This document shows positions 24,326 through 35,164 of a DNA stretch of 64,000 nt, one piece after another. Below the pieces are notes generated by a model, which had not been told where the DNA came from, searched no databases, and saw only the letters and a list, made by a program, of their open reading frames with translations. The position numbers and the translations under genes are program-made. Every line of letters starts with the position of its first letter. The stretch's first letter is position 1. This DNA is from Myoxocephalus aenaeus (Eukaryota > Chordata > Actinopteri > Perciformes > Cottidae), in NCBI GenBank assembly GCA_038501785.1, contig JBAMJR010000041.1, forward strand, positions 261,001-325,000, written 5' to 3'.

Positions 24326-24920
24326 GACACCTCCTTTTTAATCGTGAACGCCTATGGGAACTGTCAATCTCCAAATGCCGAGGGAAAATAAAAGCGCCCA
24401 GTTGCTCAATGACATAATTCTTTATAACAGTTTAACACACACATTATAACTTCAACAGGATACGCTCTCTTAGTTAGTCAAGGAGGAACTTAATTACTTC
24501 ACTTTTGCCTCACAACCTGGTCCTTCCTGAGCCGATCGTATGAGGAAACATTTCAACAGTTTCCAACTGTTCAGTGCTTTTTGTCAACAGAATCAATATT
24601 ACATATGACCTTTTGGTTATTAAATCACAATTCAGAAATGCAAAATCAACTTTTAGGTTATACTCATTTTGTATGTAGGCTCTGTGTTCCTTGGCCTGAT
24701 CTTATAGTCCAGTATATATGCCTTTCACTAAGGTCAGCTCTTTTGGGATCTCAACTCTGTTCAATTGGTCAAGGTCGATGGGGGAAAAGCCATCTAAGTA
24801 TATATCAGGGTTTACAGCAGTTTCTAAGGTTACTATATTTGAGGATAGATCGGTACAGGTTGAGGTACTGTGAACTGTTGGTTCTCACACCAATAAATAT
24901 GTCTGTCTACTTTTTTTTAG
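24326..24920. other. nfic intron before exon 7, no gene seen
   Basis: The long open frame 24581-25186 is an accidental join of intron, exon 7 and CA repeat. No other feature. Confidence 0.5.
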
Positions 24921-25034
24921 GTCTATCTCCTCCAGTGAAGAAAACAGAGCTGGACAGTCCATCTTCCCAGGAAGACTCACCAAGACTGGGCTCATTCACT
25001 CAGCATCACCGGCCAGTCATAGCTGTTCACAGTG
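24921..25034 (+). CDS. nfic: nfic exon 7: FTQHHRPVIAVHSG segment
   Basis: 114 bp, phase 1 to phase 1, in frame for skipping. Encodes LSPPVKKTELDSPSSQ, then EDSPRLGSFTQHHRPV and IAVHS. The TQHHRPVIAVHSG block is typical of NFIC and NFIX. Acceptor is an uninterrupted T8AG, donor G|GTCAGT. A (CA)n microsatellite begins about 28 bp after the donor. A 9-kb intron full of transposon and minisatellite sequence precedes it. Confidence 0.95.
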
Positions 25035-25057
25035 GTCAGTATGCATACATATATATA

Positions 25058-25061
<4 letters not shown>

Positions 25062-25119
<58 letters not shown>
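25062..25119. repeat. (CA)n microsatellite after exon 7
   Basis: About 29 CA units starting 28 bp past the exon 7 donor. Confidence 0.96.
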
Positions 25120-25122
<3 letters not shown>

Positions 25123-25546
25123 GGTTTGTCCAGCTTCCTCACCTCCTTCATTCTGCATGTCTAAGTATCCTAAGTATCTAATCTGAACCCCAGATTACTG
25201 TGACATTGTGAATGTGAATTAGTCGAGATCATCAGATGTATGAATGAGTGAATGTTGACATGTATTGTAGTGCGACGAGACTAGACCAGAGACTAGACAA
25301 GAAAGTCCATTTACCATTTATGTACATACGCACACACAAACTGTGGCAATCTGCCTTTTATAATTATCATACGTTATTATTATTATTATTCTCTCAATAT
25401 GAATGATATAAATAATATTAAAAAAACTGCCCCTCTTCATTTAAAACAACGTTCATGTATTAATGTGGGGGGTTGACATTTAAATTGCCGGAGAGAACCT
25501 CGGCTAGTCCATGTCGATGAGATACTTTACAAGTACAGGTCCATTT

Positions 25547-25700
25547 ACCATTTACACATACATACGCACATACAAACATACATACATACAAAAATACATA
25601 CGCACAAACATACATACGCACAAACATACATACATACATACATACATACATACGCACAAACAAACATACATACATACATGCATACATGCATACATACACT
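25547..25700. repeat. (ATAC)n compound microsatellite
   Basis: CATACATAC tracts interrupted by GCACAAACA variants. Similar short tracts occur at 29095-29120, 30075-30145 and 30820-30836. Confidence 0.93.
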
Positions 25701-25957
25701 ATCGGAGTGCCGGGATTAACACATTCTGCAAACATCTCTTTTTGGCTGAACACCAGTCGCCATTTAATCCATACTCCCAACAAAAAACAATCATAGTATA
25801 TTATTTCTGAAAAAGTCACACTATAGGATGTCAAAAAAAAGTTTCAAAACTCATAGTCTAGTACGTCTAAATGCATTTATTGTATAATATGTGTTAAAAA
25901 AAAGTCACAAAATTCATAGTATGGTATGTGTTACCAAAGTTATACAATGTCTCTTAA

Positions 25958-26759
25958 CCCTCTGGGGTAATTTTCTCGATTTTACCTAATTTCTTAAATT
26001 CACCTTTCTTAAGCACTTGATACATACTCATGTGTTGTATATCAACATTTGCAGAACAATCTCAGCTCTCTATAAAATGAGGCACCATTGTTCTAAGGCA
26101 CAAGTGTAAATAGATAATATGGCCCTAAAGCTGAAAAATTGAAGCTCAATTTTGGAAATTCTTCAAATCTCTTGTGAAAACATAGCTTTGTGGACGAACT
26201 GTTTTGGTGATGGAAATTGGTTTACGTTTCGTTTTTTCAAGAACAGTTTTCAGAACAAGAACACAATATGTACTCATACTATGTATGTATGTACTATGTA
26301 TGTACTATGTATGGCCAGCGCATGGGCGTGTGTTGCGTCGCACAGAGTAATACTGAACAGCTGATGTGATCTGATCTGAGCTTCTCTCTCACCTTTTGCA
26401 GTGCAAGGTGGGTTGGTAGGTCTGTTGTGTCTTACTGAAAGCCAGTGTCTTTTTGCAGTGTAGGTGGGTAGGTCCTTAGGGATTTCCTGAGTGTTCATTG
26501 GTTAGTTTCACACAAAATGTCGACGGACACCTGAATCGGCAAATCACGGTGAAAGGCGGCACTTGACACAAACTCCACAGGCTGAGAGCTCCTGTGTGAA
26601 TCACGTAGGATCACACAGAGCAAGGGTGCAGAAGTCAAGAGTCTGGAGCGTTCAGCAACAGCTGATTCATATTTCTGTGCTGTTTTTTCACCGAGTTATT
26701 AATAGAAACATTGCATAAACATCATATTCCGCTTCGAGCCGGGCGCGGACCCCAGAGGG
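25958..26759. mobile_element. piggyBac-like inverted-repeat element
   Basis: Ends CCCTCTGGGGT and ACCCCAGAGGG are inverted. The left flank is TTAA (25954-25957), the piggyBac target; the right flank is TTGA, one mismatch. 802 bp without transposase ORF. Class is inferred from target and CCC start only. Confidence 0.6.
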
Positions 26760-26929
26760 TTGAAGGGAACATGCCACAATTACAATGAGCAGCATCAGGT
26801 TGATTTCCCTGAGAGTCCTTTAACCTAACAGTTTGTGTTGACTTAACACTACACCACCAGTCCTGTTGAATTATGACCTTAAAATTACGTTTTGTGTCCG
26901 ACTAGAGCAGTGGTTCTTAACCTGAAAAC

Positions 26930-27480
26930 ATGTTTTGACCAGTGTCAGCTCACCAATGGTAATGTGGACCAAGCACAGCAGGGCCAGAAGAAGAGTTATG
27001 ACAAGGCTTCTAAGAGGAACGTTTTCCCGGGAGGAAAAAAACCTTATTAAAAACTGGCTAGACCAACCAGAGCAGTCTACAACCTTGTGGGCATGCACTG
27101 TTGTTGACGAGGAAGAGCTTCAGGAGCAGTGTTTTCCCTCTTAAACTGAGATTGTTTCCAGATCTGAGTCATCTTACGCTAGACAATTGCTGGGAGCTGC
27201 AGGCCCACATGCCAAATGAGCTCTTCAGTCTAAATCCAGGATGTACACACCTCATTGAACATCAAATCTGTCTGCATTCGCAAGAACAGCTGCCAATCAG
27301 GGTCCTAAGGCACAAGTGTAAATACTATGCCGCTTTTTTAGCCAGACTTGTTCCAGAACGGAAGCAAGAAATGGAGGAGATAATGGCTCCAGCAATCATT
27401 GAGCCTGTTCACAGTAAGTGGTGTAGCCCTGTGGTGTTGGTTCAAAAGAAGGATGAACATATGAACTCTTTGTGGAAGCT
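26930..27480 (+). mobile_element. Ty3/Gypsy fragment (start of reverse transcriptase)
   Basis: The + strand frame 27101-27490 contains HLIEHQI, then about 45 residues on IIEPVHSKWCSPVVLVQKKD, the conserved entry of Ty3/Gypsy reverse transcriptases. It breaks off abruptly into the GGAAGCTGGTTCCATA repeat at 27475. A CAGTGGTTCTTAACC motif at 26908 could be one hAT end, but I found no partner. Confidence 0.75.
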
Positions 27481-27574
27481 GGTTCCATAAAAGAGGAGCT
27501 CGCTAACTGAAGGCTCTGCTCCCATCCTACTTTTTAAGAATCTAGGAACCACAAGTAGACCTGAATTCAGTGAG
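27475..27574 (+). repeat. Dispersed repeat segment before the second array
   Basis: GGAAGCTGGTTCCATAAAAG and the following 90 bp match 18390-18490. It links this array to the same parent repeat. Confidence 0.75.
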
Positions 27575-28435
27575 TGCATCTCTCTAGTGGGGTAATATGG
27601 TACTATGAGCTCTAGTGGGGTAATATGGTACTATGAGCTCTCTAGTGAGGTAATATGGTACTATGAGCTCTAGTGGGGTAATATGGTACTATGAGCTCTC
27701 TAGTGGGGTAATATGGTACTATGAGCTCTAGTGAGGTAATATGGTACTATGAGCTCTAGTGGGGTAATATGGTACTATGAGCTCTCTAGTGGGGTAATAT
27801 GGTACTATGAGCTCTCTAGTGGGGTAATATGGTACTATGAGCTCTAGTGAGGTAATATGGTACTATGAGCTCTCTAGTGGGGTAATATGGTACTATGAGC
27901 TCTCTAGTGGGGTAATATGGTACTATGATCTCTCTAGTGGGGTAATATGGTACTATGAGCTCTCCAGTGGGGTAATATGGTACTATGAGCTCTCTAGTGG
28001 GGTAATATGGTACTATGAGCTCTCTAGTGGGGTAATATGGTACTATGAGCTCTCTAGTGGGGTAATATGGTACTATGAGCTCTAGTGGGGTAATATGGTA
28101 CTATGAGCTCTCTAGTGGGGTAATATGGTACTATGAGCTCTCTAGTGGGGTAATATGGTACTATGAGCTCTCTAGTGGGGTAATATGGTACTATGAGCTC
28201 TCTAGTGGGGTAATATGGTACTATGAGCTCTAGTGGGGTAATATGGTACTATGAGCTCTCTAGTGGGGTAATATGGTACTATGAGCTATCTAGTGAGGTA
28301 ATATGGTACTATGAGCTCTAGTGGGGTAATATGGTACTATGAGCTCTCCAGTGGGGTAATATGGTACTATGAGCTCTCTAGTGGGGTAATATGGTACTAT
28401 GAGCCCTCTAGTGGGGTAATATGGTACTATAAGCT
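27575..28435 (+). repeat. 28/30-bp minisatellite, second array
   Basis: About 29 units of the same CTCTAGTGGGGTAATATGG type as 18497-21080, with GTGAGG variants. Period multiples give an accidental repeating ORF (SGVIWYYEL). Confidence 0.95.
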
Positions 28436-28437
28436 CC

Positions 28438-28743
28438 TTAATTAAGATATGGTGTATCACCAGTTAAGGCTTTGTAGGTGAGAAGGATTTTACATGTGAA
28501 TCTTAATCTTACGGGAAGCCAGTGCAGAGCAGCTAATACAGGAGTAATGTGGTCTATCTTCTTAGTTTGCATTAGTACACGAGCTGCAGCATTCTGGATC
28601 AGCTGGAGAGATTTAAGCGACTTCACAGACTCGATACTAATGAAAGACGACAAACAACGCTTGTGCCTTTTAAAGAAAAAACCCTCTGGGATTGAATCAG
28701 AGAAATTCCACCTACAAATCTGAAGAACAAATCCCGCTGCCAT
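28438..28743 (-). mobile_element. L2-like LINE C-terminal remnant, antisense
   Basis: The minus-strand frame contains LQLIQNAAARVLMQTKK and ITPVLAALHWLPVRLRF, a conserved segment after the reverse transcriptase in fish L2-type LINEs. It directly follows the 28/30-bp array, as in the tail half of the dispersed repeat. No intact LINE. Confidence 0.75.
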
Positions 28744-28744
28744 A

Positions 28745-29055
28745 CAGAGGATTCATTTACTGTGTGACCCACCGAGAGAGTGCAACAGACTAGATTTACT
28801 CCTGCTGATGGAAGGCTCTATTTGCAGATACCGTTGACTGTAACAGGGGAATGGACATCAGTGTAAAGATGTATTGTTATGTAAATAAGAGTTACCTGTA
28901 TTAGGAGTTGAGTTTGTCAGTTAAGGCAAGTTAACTGTTGGTTTGTTTGTTTTTTGTAGATCATTATTTTGGTTACACGTGTAACAGGTTGTCACTATTG
29001 TAAATAAAACACCTTTGGTTTTCCCTACAAAGTTTCCTGTGTCTGCCTCCTACAA
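28745..29055 (+). mobile_element. Possible LTR remnant
   Basis: Contains AATAAAACACCTTTGGTTTT and TTTCCTGTGTCTGCCTCC, a layout like the polyadenylation end of a Gypsy LTR. It might belong with the Gypsy fragment at 26930-27480. No second LTR found. Confidence 0.4.
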
Positions 29056-29274
29056 TTTTCCTAGCCACTCCTGTAAGGCTTCCTCACACGCACATAAATA
29101 CATACAGACATACACACTGTAACAAGGTCCTGTTACTTCCCTGAGTTCCCCCCCAGCACCAATGACACGAGCACACTTGAGGTATCGTTAGCAACTGGTT
29201 TTATTGTGACACGCTGGCAGACTGTGCCTCTGCTCGCTCCATCCCTACTGAGCTTCATAGAGGGACAAGACAAA

Positions 29275-29957
29275 GGGTCAATTCCAATCTCCACCCTTAC
29301 GGACTCACGGACTTTGAGGCGCGCTCCCGTGAAGTCCGTGAGGGTTTAGTTCTGTCCCATTGTCACATCGTAGAGTGCTTGAGTCTCTCTGGCAGACATT
29401 TTGAGCCATTTATGAACCCTTTCCGTAAGTCAGCATTAGATGCTGACTTTGCCTAAGGGAATTACCCATAGTTCATAGCAATGTGACGTTAAACACGCAG
29501 TTCCCAATGGAAGCATGAAGACGTAAAAAAAAAAGAAGGTAAACAAAGAGACAGGTGGGCGTTTAGCCCGATAAAATACATTTACACAACAACATTACGG
29601 ATTAAAGATGGAACATAAAAACACATGAAATCAGAGGAATGCAAGCAGAAAATATATTTATAAATATTTTGTTTACATTCATCAAACATTTCGTTTTGAC
29701 AAAAACAAGTAAATATATAATCTAAAATGACTTATCTCGTGAGAAAGACATTCAAATCAGTGAATAAAAAGTATAAAATAAATACACAATATTTTTTATG
29801 TAGTCACGTGATATGTTGCAGCAAAGTGCTGTCCCATTCATATTCACACCAGTTCAAGCCCTCACAGCCTCTCACACTCAGCCACTTAGCAGCTGACGTC
29901 AGTGAGTGCCTGAGGGTTCAGGGTTTGAGGGTTTAGGGTGGAGATTGGAATTGACCC
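29275..29957. mobile_element. Inverted-repeat DNA element, superfamily unknown
   Basis: Left end GGGTCAATTCCAATCTCCAC and right end GTGGAGATTGGAATTGACCC are perfect 20-bp inverted repeats, extending to CCCT/AGGG. 683 bp without recognisable transposase. Flanks CAAA and AAAC give no clear duplication. Confidence 0.75.
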
Positions 29958-30164
29958 AAACACATGAACAGTTTCAGCTTGAGGCCAATCAGGTCTCATC
30001 CCGGCACCTGTTCCCTGAGCCGCTCCTCCCCTCCCCCGCCACAGCTGAGCCTAACCACACCCCTGCCACCACACGTACATACATATATATTATATACATA
30101 ACATACATACACATAACATGCATGCATACATACATACATGACAAACTATGCGGGCTTTCATAGG

Positions 30165-30817
30165 TCTTGCACTGAGGAGAGGCCTCCGTCGGGCCACTCT
30201 GCCATAAAGCCTGACTGGTGGAGGGCTGCAGTGATAGTTGACTTTGTGGAACTTTCTCCCATCTCCCTACTGCATCTCTGGAGCTCAGCCACAGTGATCT
30301 TTGGGTTCTTCATTACCTCTCACCAAGGCTCTTCTCCCACGATTGCTCTTTGGCTGGACGGCCAGGTTTGTAACCTTGGCCAGATCTGTGCCTTGCCACA
30401 ATCCTGTCTCTGAGCTCCTTGGGCAGTTCCTTCGACCTCATGACTCATTTGCTCTGACATGCACTGTGAGCTGTAAGGTCTTATAGAGACAGGTGTGTGC
30501 CTTTCCTAATCAAGTCCAATCAGTTTAATTAAACACAGCTGGACTCCAATGAAGGAGTAGAACCATCTCAAGGAGGATCAGAAGAAATGGACAGCATGTG
30601 AGTTAAATATGAGAGTCACAGCAAAGGGTCTGAATACTTATGACCATGTGATATTTCAGTTTTTCTTTTTTAATAAATTTGCAAAGATTTCTGTCAAGAT
30701 GGGGTGATGAGTGTACATTAATGAGAAATAAAATGAACTTTTTAGAATTTAGCAAATGGCTGCAATGAAACAAAGAGTGAAACATTTAAAGGGGTCTGAA
30801 TACTTCCGTACCCACTG
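30165..30817 (-). mobile_element. Truncated Tc1/mariner element, antisense
   Basis: The right terminus GTACCCACTG at 30808-30817, followed by TA, is a Tc1-type end. Antisense to it, near 30440-30165, pieces of the transposase N-terminal helix-turn-helix region can be read (for example GRPAKEQSWE and LYGRVARRRPLLS in a neighbouring frame). The catalytic DDE part and left terminus are missing. Confidence 0.85.
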
Positions 30818-30831
30818 TACATACATACATA

Positions 30832-30836
<5 letters not shown>

Positions 30837-30885
<49 letters not shown>
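30837..30885. repeat. (CA)n microsatellite before exon 8
   Basis: About 24 CA units ending roughly 45 bp upstream of the exon 8 acceptor. Confidence 0.96.
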
Positions 30886-30887
<2 letters not shown>

Positions 30888-30931
30888 AACAACATGCCCT
30901 TTACTGTGTTGTCCCATGTCTCTCTGTCCAG

Positions 30932-31086
30932 GTCTATCTCGGAGTCCCCACCCCTCGTCCTCGATTCATTTCTCACCTTCGTCCTACTTCCCCCATGGAG
31001 CGATCCGCTACCCTCCTCACCTGGCCCAGGACCCCCTGAAAGATCTGGTCTCATTGGCCTGCGACCCTGCCAATCAAACCAGCTCA
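30932..31086 (+). CDS. nfic: nfic exon 8: Ser/Pro-rich, AIRYPPHL block
   Basis: 155 bp, phase 1 in and phase 0 out. Encodes LSRSPHPSSSIHFSPSSYF, then HGAIRYPPHLAQDPLKDLV and LACDPANQTSS. The AIRYPPHL and QDPLKDLVSLACDPA blocks match NFIC. Compared with the mammalian protein as I remember it, a short segment between the IHF and YF blocks is missing. Acceptor CTGTCCAG, donor TCA|GTGAGT. A (CA)n tract ends about 45 bp upstream. Confidence 0.95.
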
Positions 31087-31857
31087 GTGAGTACACCAGT
31101 CAGACAACACAGAGCTCCGCCCCTACTTCATCTGAGCTATAAGCGTTTTACTACGCACATCATTGTACTTCTTGGCAGACAGATTATTCCTGTCTAGTTA
31201 TGAATATGAACCAATACCAGCCAGTTGCAGTGCCGTAGGTATAATACCAGTACTTTAGAAATGTAGATGTCCACACCAATGTGCACCATCTACTGACTTT
31301 TGGACAGAAAGTATTTTAATTCAATTTGAGTATTATTACTATCTACCTTGAGGTTAATCTGGAAGTGTGGCACTATAATTAGTATTTTGATATTTTAGTT
31401 GTAATTGTAAAAGCTAAACAAACAGACATGCACAGACAGCCAGAAAGAAGAAACAACAATGTAAGAACAAAGAAGCTGCTGCTTACATACACACTTCTAC
31501 ATTTGAAGCACATAATACTACTAATAATAAATGTTTCCACTGCTATCACTTTCACCTTTTGGATTTGCAAGTTGCCATTTATAAAACTAGTCAGACAAAG
31601 AATGAAGTTCTCCATGAGGGTTCAATAGAACTCTAAACAACGTCTGAGGGGTAATGTGAGCCGGTATCACCTCCTGTTCTACATATACAGTATAGGTATA
31701 TAGGTATATATGTTTATATGTACATAGTCCTGTCTACACACTGTGATCATCTTTGTTTAAAACGTGATGGAAAACTGCCTCTTTTAGCTTTAGAGGGCAA
31801 ATGCATTATAAAATGTTTTGGATATGTTGTTTAGGACACTTCCTTTCTGTTTTCCAG
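31087..31857. other. nfic intron between exons 8 and 9, no gene seen
   Basis: AT-rich, with a short (GTATA)-like tract near 31680-31720. No transposon ends recognised. Confidence 0.5.
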
Positions 31858-32041
31858 CTGAATGGCAGCAGCCAAGGGAAGGTGCCCAGTCACTACATCT
31901 CCTCTCAGATGTTGGCCCCCGCTGGACCGGCCCCCTCCCTGGCTCCTCCTCCAGCCTCCTTACCCAGGCCGGCTCTGCCTGCAGAGTCAAAGGCCGCCAG
32001 CTCTTCTTCTGATGGGGGCGCGCCCTCCCCCACCTCACCCA
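31858..32041 (+). CDS. nfic: nfic exon 9: proline-rich activation region
   Basis: 184 bp, phase 0 in and phase 1 out. Encodes LNGSSQGKVPSHYISSQML, a Pro/Ala-rich stretch (APAGPAPSLAPPPASLPRPA) and SSSDGGAPSPTSP. In the founding NFIC isoform (CTF1) this region is the proline-rich transactivation domain with a stretch resembling the RNA polymerase II CTD heptad. Here SPTSP at the exon end joins T-Y-S from the next exon. Local GC is much higher than in the flanking intron. Acceptor TTTTCCAG, donor A|GTAAGT. Confidence 0.94.
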
Positions 32042-32383
32042 GTAAGTGGTCAACCCAACTGCTCATGTCAGTGTTGATGTGTCACAATATGATATCATTC
32101 ATAGTCAAATACATAACAGGTTGAGATGAAAGTGCAGAAGAAAGATAACACAAAGGGAGTGAAGGCTCCTGGGGGTATTCCAGACTGACAGACTGACTCA
32201 ACCCTGGCGGAGCGATGCAGCTTTTACACAACTAGAACGCTGTGGGTTACCCTGATCTTTGTTGTTCTTTGTTATAATAATACATTTTATTAGTAGTAGT
32301 AGTGTCAACAGATCACATGAAAAGAGCCTACCCAATCATACTAGCTCGTATTGTCTGTGTGTCTATAGAGTCTATAGAGTTTA

Positions 32384-32990
32384 GAGCGTTGGTCCCCAAC
32401 CACCGGTCCTTTGGTACCGGGGGCCTTTGGTACCGGGGTCCTTTGGTAACGGGTCCTTTGGTAACGGGTCCTTTGGTACCGGGGGCCTTTGGTACCGGGT
32501 CCTTTGGTCCCGGGTCCTTTGGTACCGGGTCTTTTGGTACCGGTCCTTTGGTACCGGGCCGCTCAGAAAGAATGAAAAAACATTTGATTTACTAAATGGT
32601 CTGAAAGATATTTTATTTCGAAAAATGACCGGATACATCCGTCTGACTCATGTCAAGAAGCTCGTCCCGGAACCCAAAATGAGCCCACAAGCGATTAAAA
32701 AGTGATGTTTTTGGGGAGCTTCTTTGGAAAGGGAAAGGACCAATGAGGAGCCAGGAGAAGAAGAAGAGCATTTAAAGACCTAGAGGAGTCCTACTTAAGA
32801 TACGGGTTTATCGCTACAGGGGATTCTGACGCGCCGCTCTGCATAATATGGTGATCATTCAGCGATGGTGATTTTTTTTTTTTATGTACTTTATATTTGT
32901 TTTGAGGCCGGTCGTATTATTTTATTTATTCATATTTATCTCCACACCTTGAAGGCCGGTCAGTGGCGCAAAAAAGGTTGAGGACCGCTG
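32384..32990. mobile_element. hAT-type element with internal 15-bp tandem
   Basis: Left end GGTCCCCAACC and right end GGTTGAGGACCGCTG are inverted repeats of the hAT CAGNGGTCCCCAACC type. Flanking 8-mers AGAGTTTA and AGAAGATA match at 5 of 8. Inside, 32400-32560 holds about ten units of TCCTTTGGTACCGGG, a tandem growth next to the left end. Confidence 0.7.
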
Positions 32991-33177
32991 AGAAGATATA
33001 ATAAACACATGAAAGAGCCGCTGGGGACACGTTCCCACGGTTCATGAAGCAGAACTACTTCCTGTTGGAATGACGCTGCGACTGATATCGTACGTACTTA
33101 GATTATCACAGCCACCAATGTGGGGATGAACCTTTCAATTAAATATGTTCTATCCATACTGTAAAGGACTAATTTTT

Positions 33178-33257
33178 GCACTACACAGATTTATACATTT
33201 ATATTTATGGAATATATTTATTCCATAATATAAATGTATAAATCTTTGGTGTAGTGC
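33178..33257. repeat. 80-bp near-perfect palindrome
   Basis: GCACTACACAGATTTATACA reads back as TGTATAAATCTTTGGTGTAG and continues to the centre TATATTTAT; a few mismatches and single-base indels. AT-rich, could extrude as a cruciform or be a tiny fold-back element. Confidence 0.85.
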
Positions 33258-33764
33258 GGTTATAATATGAATTTGATTTGTTTGTACTCAGCATTGGATT
33301 TCAGTCACAGTGAGTTCTATGAGTCACCAAGTTAAATAAATACATGTTCACTGCGCATTAGAGGAAAATGAGCTCATCGAATTCTAATATTGCAATCTTT
33401 AGAACCACATTAACCAAATTGGTATTTGTGTTTTTGGGCTATACAAAATAAATTTAACTGAAACTAATGGAGAAGAAGTCAAGCCAATTTATGGAAGAAA
33501 ATACAAACAGATGCAAGGAAATGTTTTGCATTGTTTAAATAGATCCACTGAGCCGGTTGCCATCTTTTCAAATGATCCTGCTCAACAAGCTGTCATCACA
33601 AACCACTCAGAACTTCTCAATGCATTCAGAGAGAAACTGTATTATCCAATAAATAAAGGTTAAACAGGGATCATCGTTTAAAACATCTGCCCTTCAACAA
33701 CAGAACAGACCATTCTAGTGAAAGACCACTGAGATACAGATTCATCAATCTGTTTCATGAGATA

Positions 33765-34190
33765 ATAAGTATAATATGAGATAGTATAAGTATAATATGA
33801 GATAATATAAGTATAATATCAGATAGTATAAGTATCATATGAGATAATATAAGTATAATATGAGATAGTATAAGTATAATATGAGATAGTATAAGTATAA
33901 TATGAGATAATATCAGATAGTATAAGTATAATATGAGATAATATAAGTATAATATGAGATAGTATAAGTATAATATGAGATAGTATAAGTATAATATGAG
34001 ATAGTATAAGTATAATATGAGATAATATCAGATAGTATAAGTATAATATGAGATAATATAAGTATAATATGAGATAGTATAAGTATAATATGAGATAGTA
34101 TAAGTATAATATGAGATAGTATAAGTATAATATCAGATAGTATAAGTATAATATGAGATAATATAAGTATAATATCAGATAGTATAAGTA
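33765..34190. repeat. 21-bp AT-rich minisatellite
   Basis: About 20 units of GAGATAGTATAAGTATAATAT, with TATCAGATAG and GATAATAT variants in a recurring order, hinting at a longer unit of about 115-120 bp. Confidence 0.94.
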
Positions 34191-34697
34191 TTTCAGCAGC
34201 AACACAAACATTGACAGCAGCCTGAAACATTTGTGCTTCCTTTCTAAATGTACAGTTTTATCTGTCTCACTACAAAGTTTACTTTTCTATAACCAGCACC
34301 AAATATAGTTTATATAACGTTTCAAACAACACTTTAAGTCTCTTGTAGTCCAGGAGAGCGTGAAACACAGTTTCTGGTTCCTGACAGAAGGACATGTGTT
34401 GGAACAGTGGGACTGGTCTTTGGACCCTCCTGCAGAATTCCCCTCTGAGCTTTAGTTTAAACGCTTCATAGTTCAGTCTCTACAGTCTGTTCTCCACTCG
34501 GCGCTCTCTGGTTCATCGGCTGGACACGGAGCTTTCCATTCAACATGCAGGTCTGTAGCTGCAACAGGTTTAAACCAGTACTGGTCCATCAGGCCGGTCT
34601 ACTTTAAGACCCTTCAGGGAGAGGATCCCCTTTATCAGGGTCTCTGCTCCGGTGGTGGACTCATGCAGTATCTGCAGTCCGTGTGTTTAATATGTCT

Positions 34698-34997
34698 CTC
34701 AGACCAAGTAGAGAGGCCTCTGACACTGAGTCCTGGACCTGCAGGATCCACTATGGCCTCAGACCAAGTAGAGAGGCCTCTGACACTGAGTCCTGGACCT
34801 GCAGGATCCACTATGGCCTCAGACCAAGTAGAGAGGCCTCTGACACTGAGTCCTGGACCTGCAGGATCCACTATGGCCTCAGACCAAGTAGAGAGGCCTC
34901 TGACACTGAGTCCTGGACCTGCAGGATCCACTATGGCCTCAGACCAAGTAGAGAGGCCTCTGACACTGAGTCCTGGACCTGCAGGATCCACTATGGC
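34698..34997. repeat. Five perfect copies of a 60-bp repeat
   Basis: Five consecutive 60-bp units starting CTCAGACCAAGTAGAGAGGC are identical base for base (34698, 34758, 34818, 34878, 34938). Because 60 is divisible by 3, open frames exist on both strands, but there is no sign of coding. No divergence implies very recent growth or homogenisation. Confidence 0.98.
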
Positions 34998-35164
34998 CTC
35001 AGCGTCACTGCAGCTCAACACCAATACTGGTGAGGCAACTTCTTATTCACTCTTACTTTCCTGTCCTCTTTCTCTATGAATCACTGAGTTTACTGTTTTA
35101 GTTTCAGTGTTTATTCAATTCAACTCAATTTATTTTGTATAGCCCACAATCCAACATTTATTTC

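Noticed and set aside
24581..25186. 201-codon frame as a separate gene
   Set aside because: It joins intron, nfic exon 7 and a CA repeat in one frame by chance.
26905..26925. CAGTGGTTCTTAACC as a hAT element end
   Set aside because: No inverted partner or target duplication found nearby; may be a lone terminal fragment.
19381..28085. Repeating SGVIWYYEL frames
   Set aside because: Translation of the 28/30-bp minisatellite; no other coding evidence.
34635..35079. 130-residue periodic ORFs on both strands
   Set aside because: A direct effect of a 60-bp repeat divisible by three; no start, splice or domain context.
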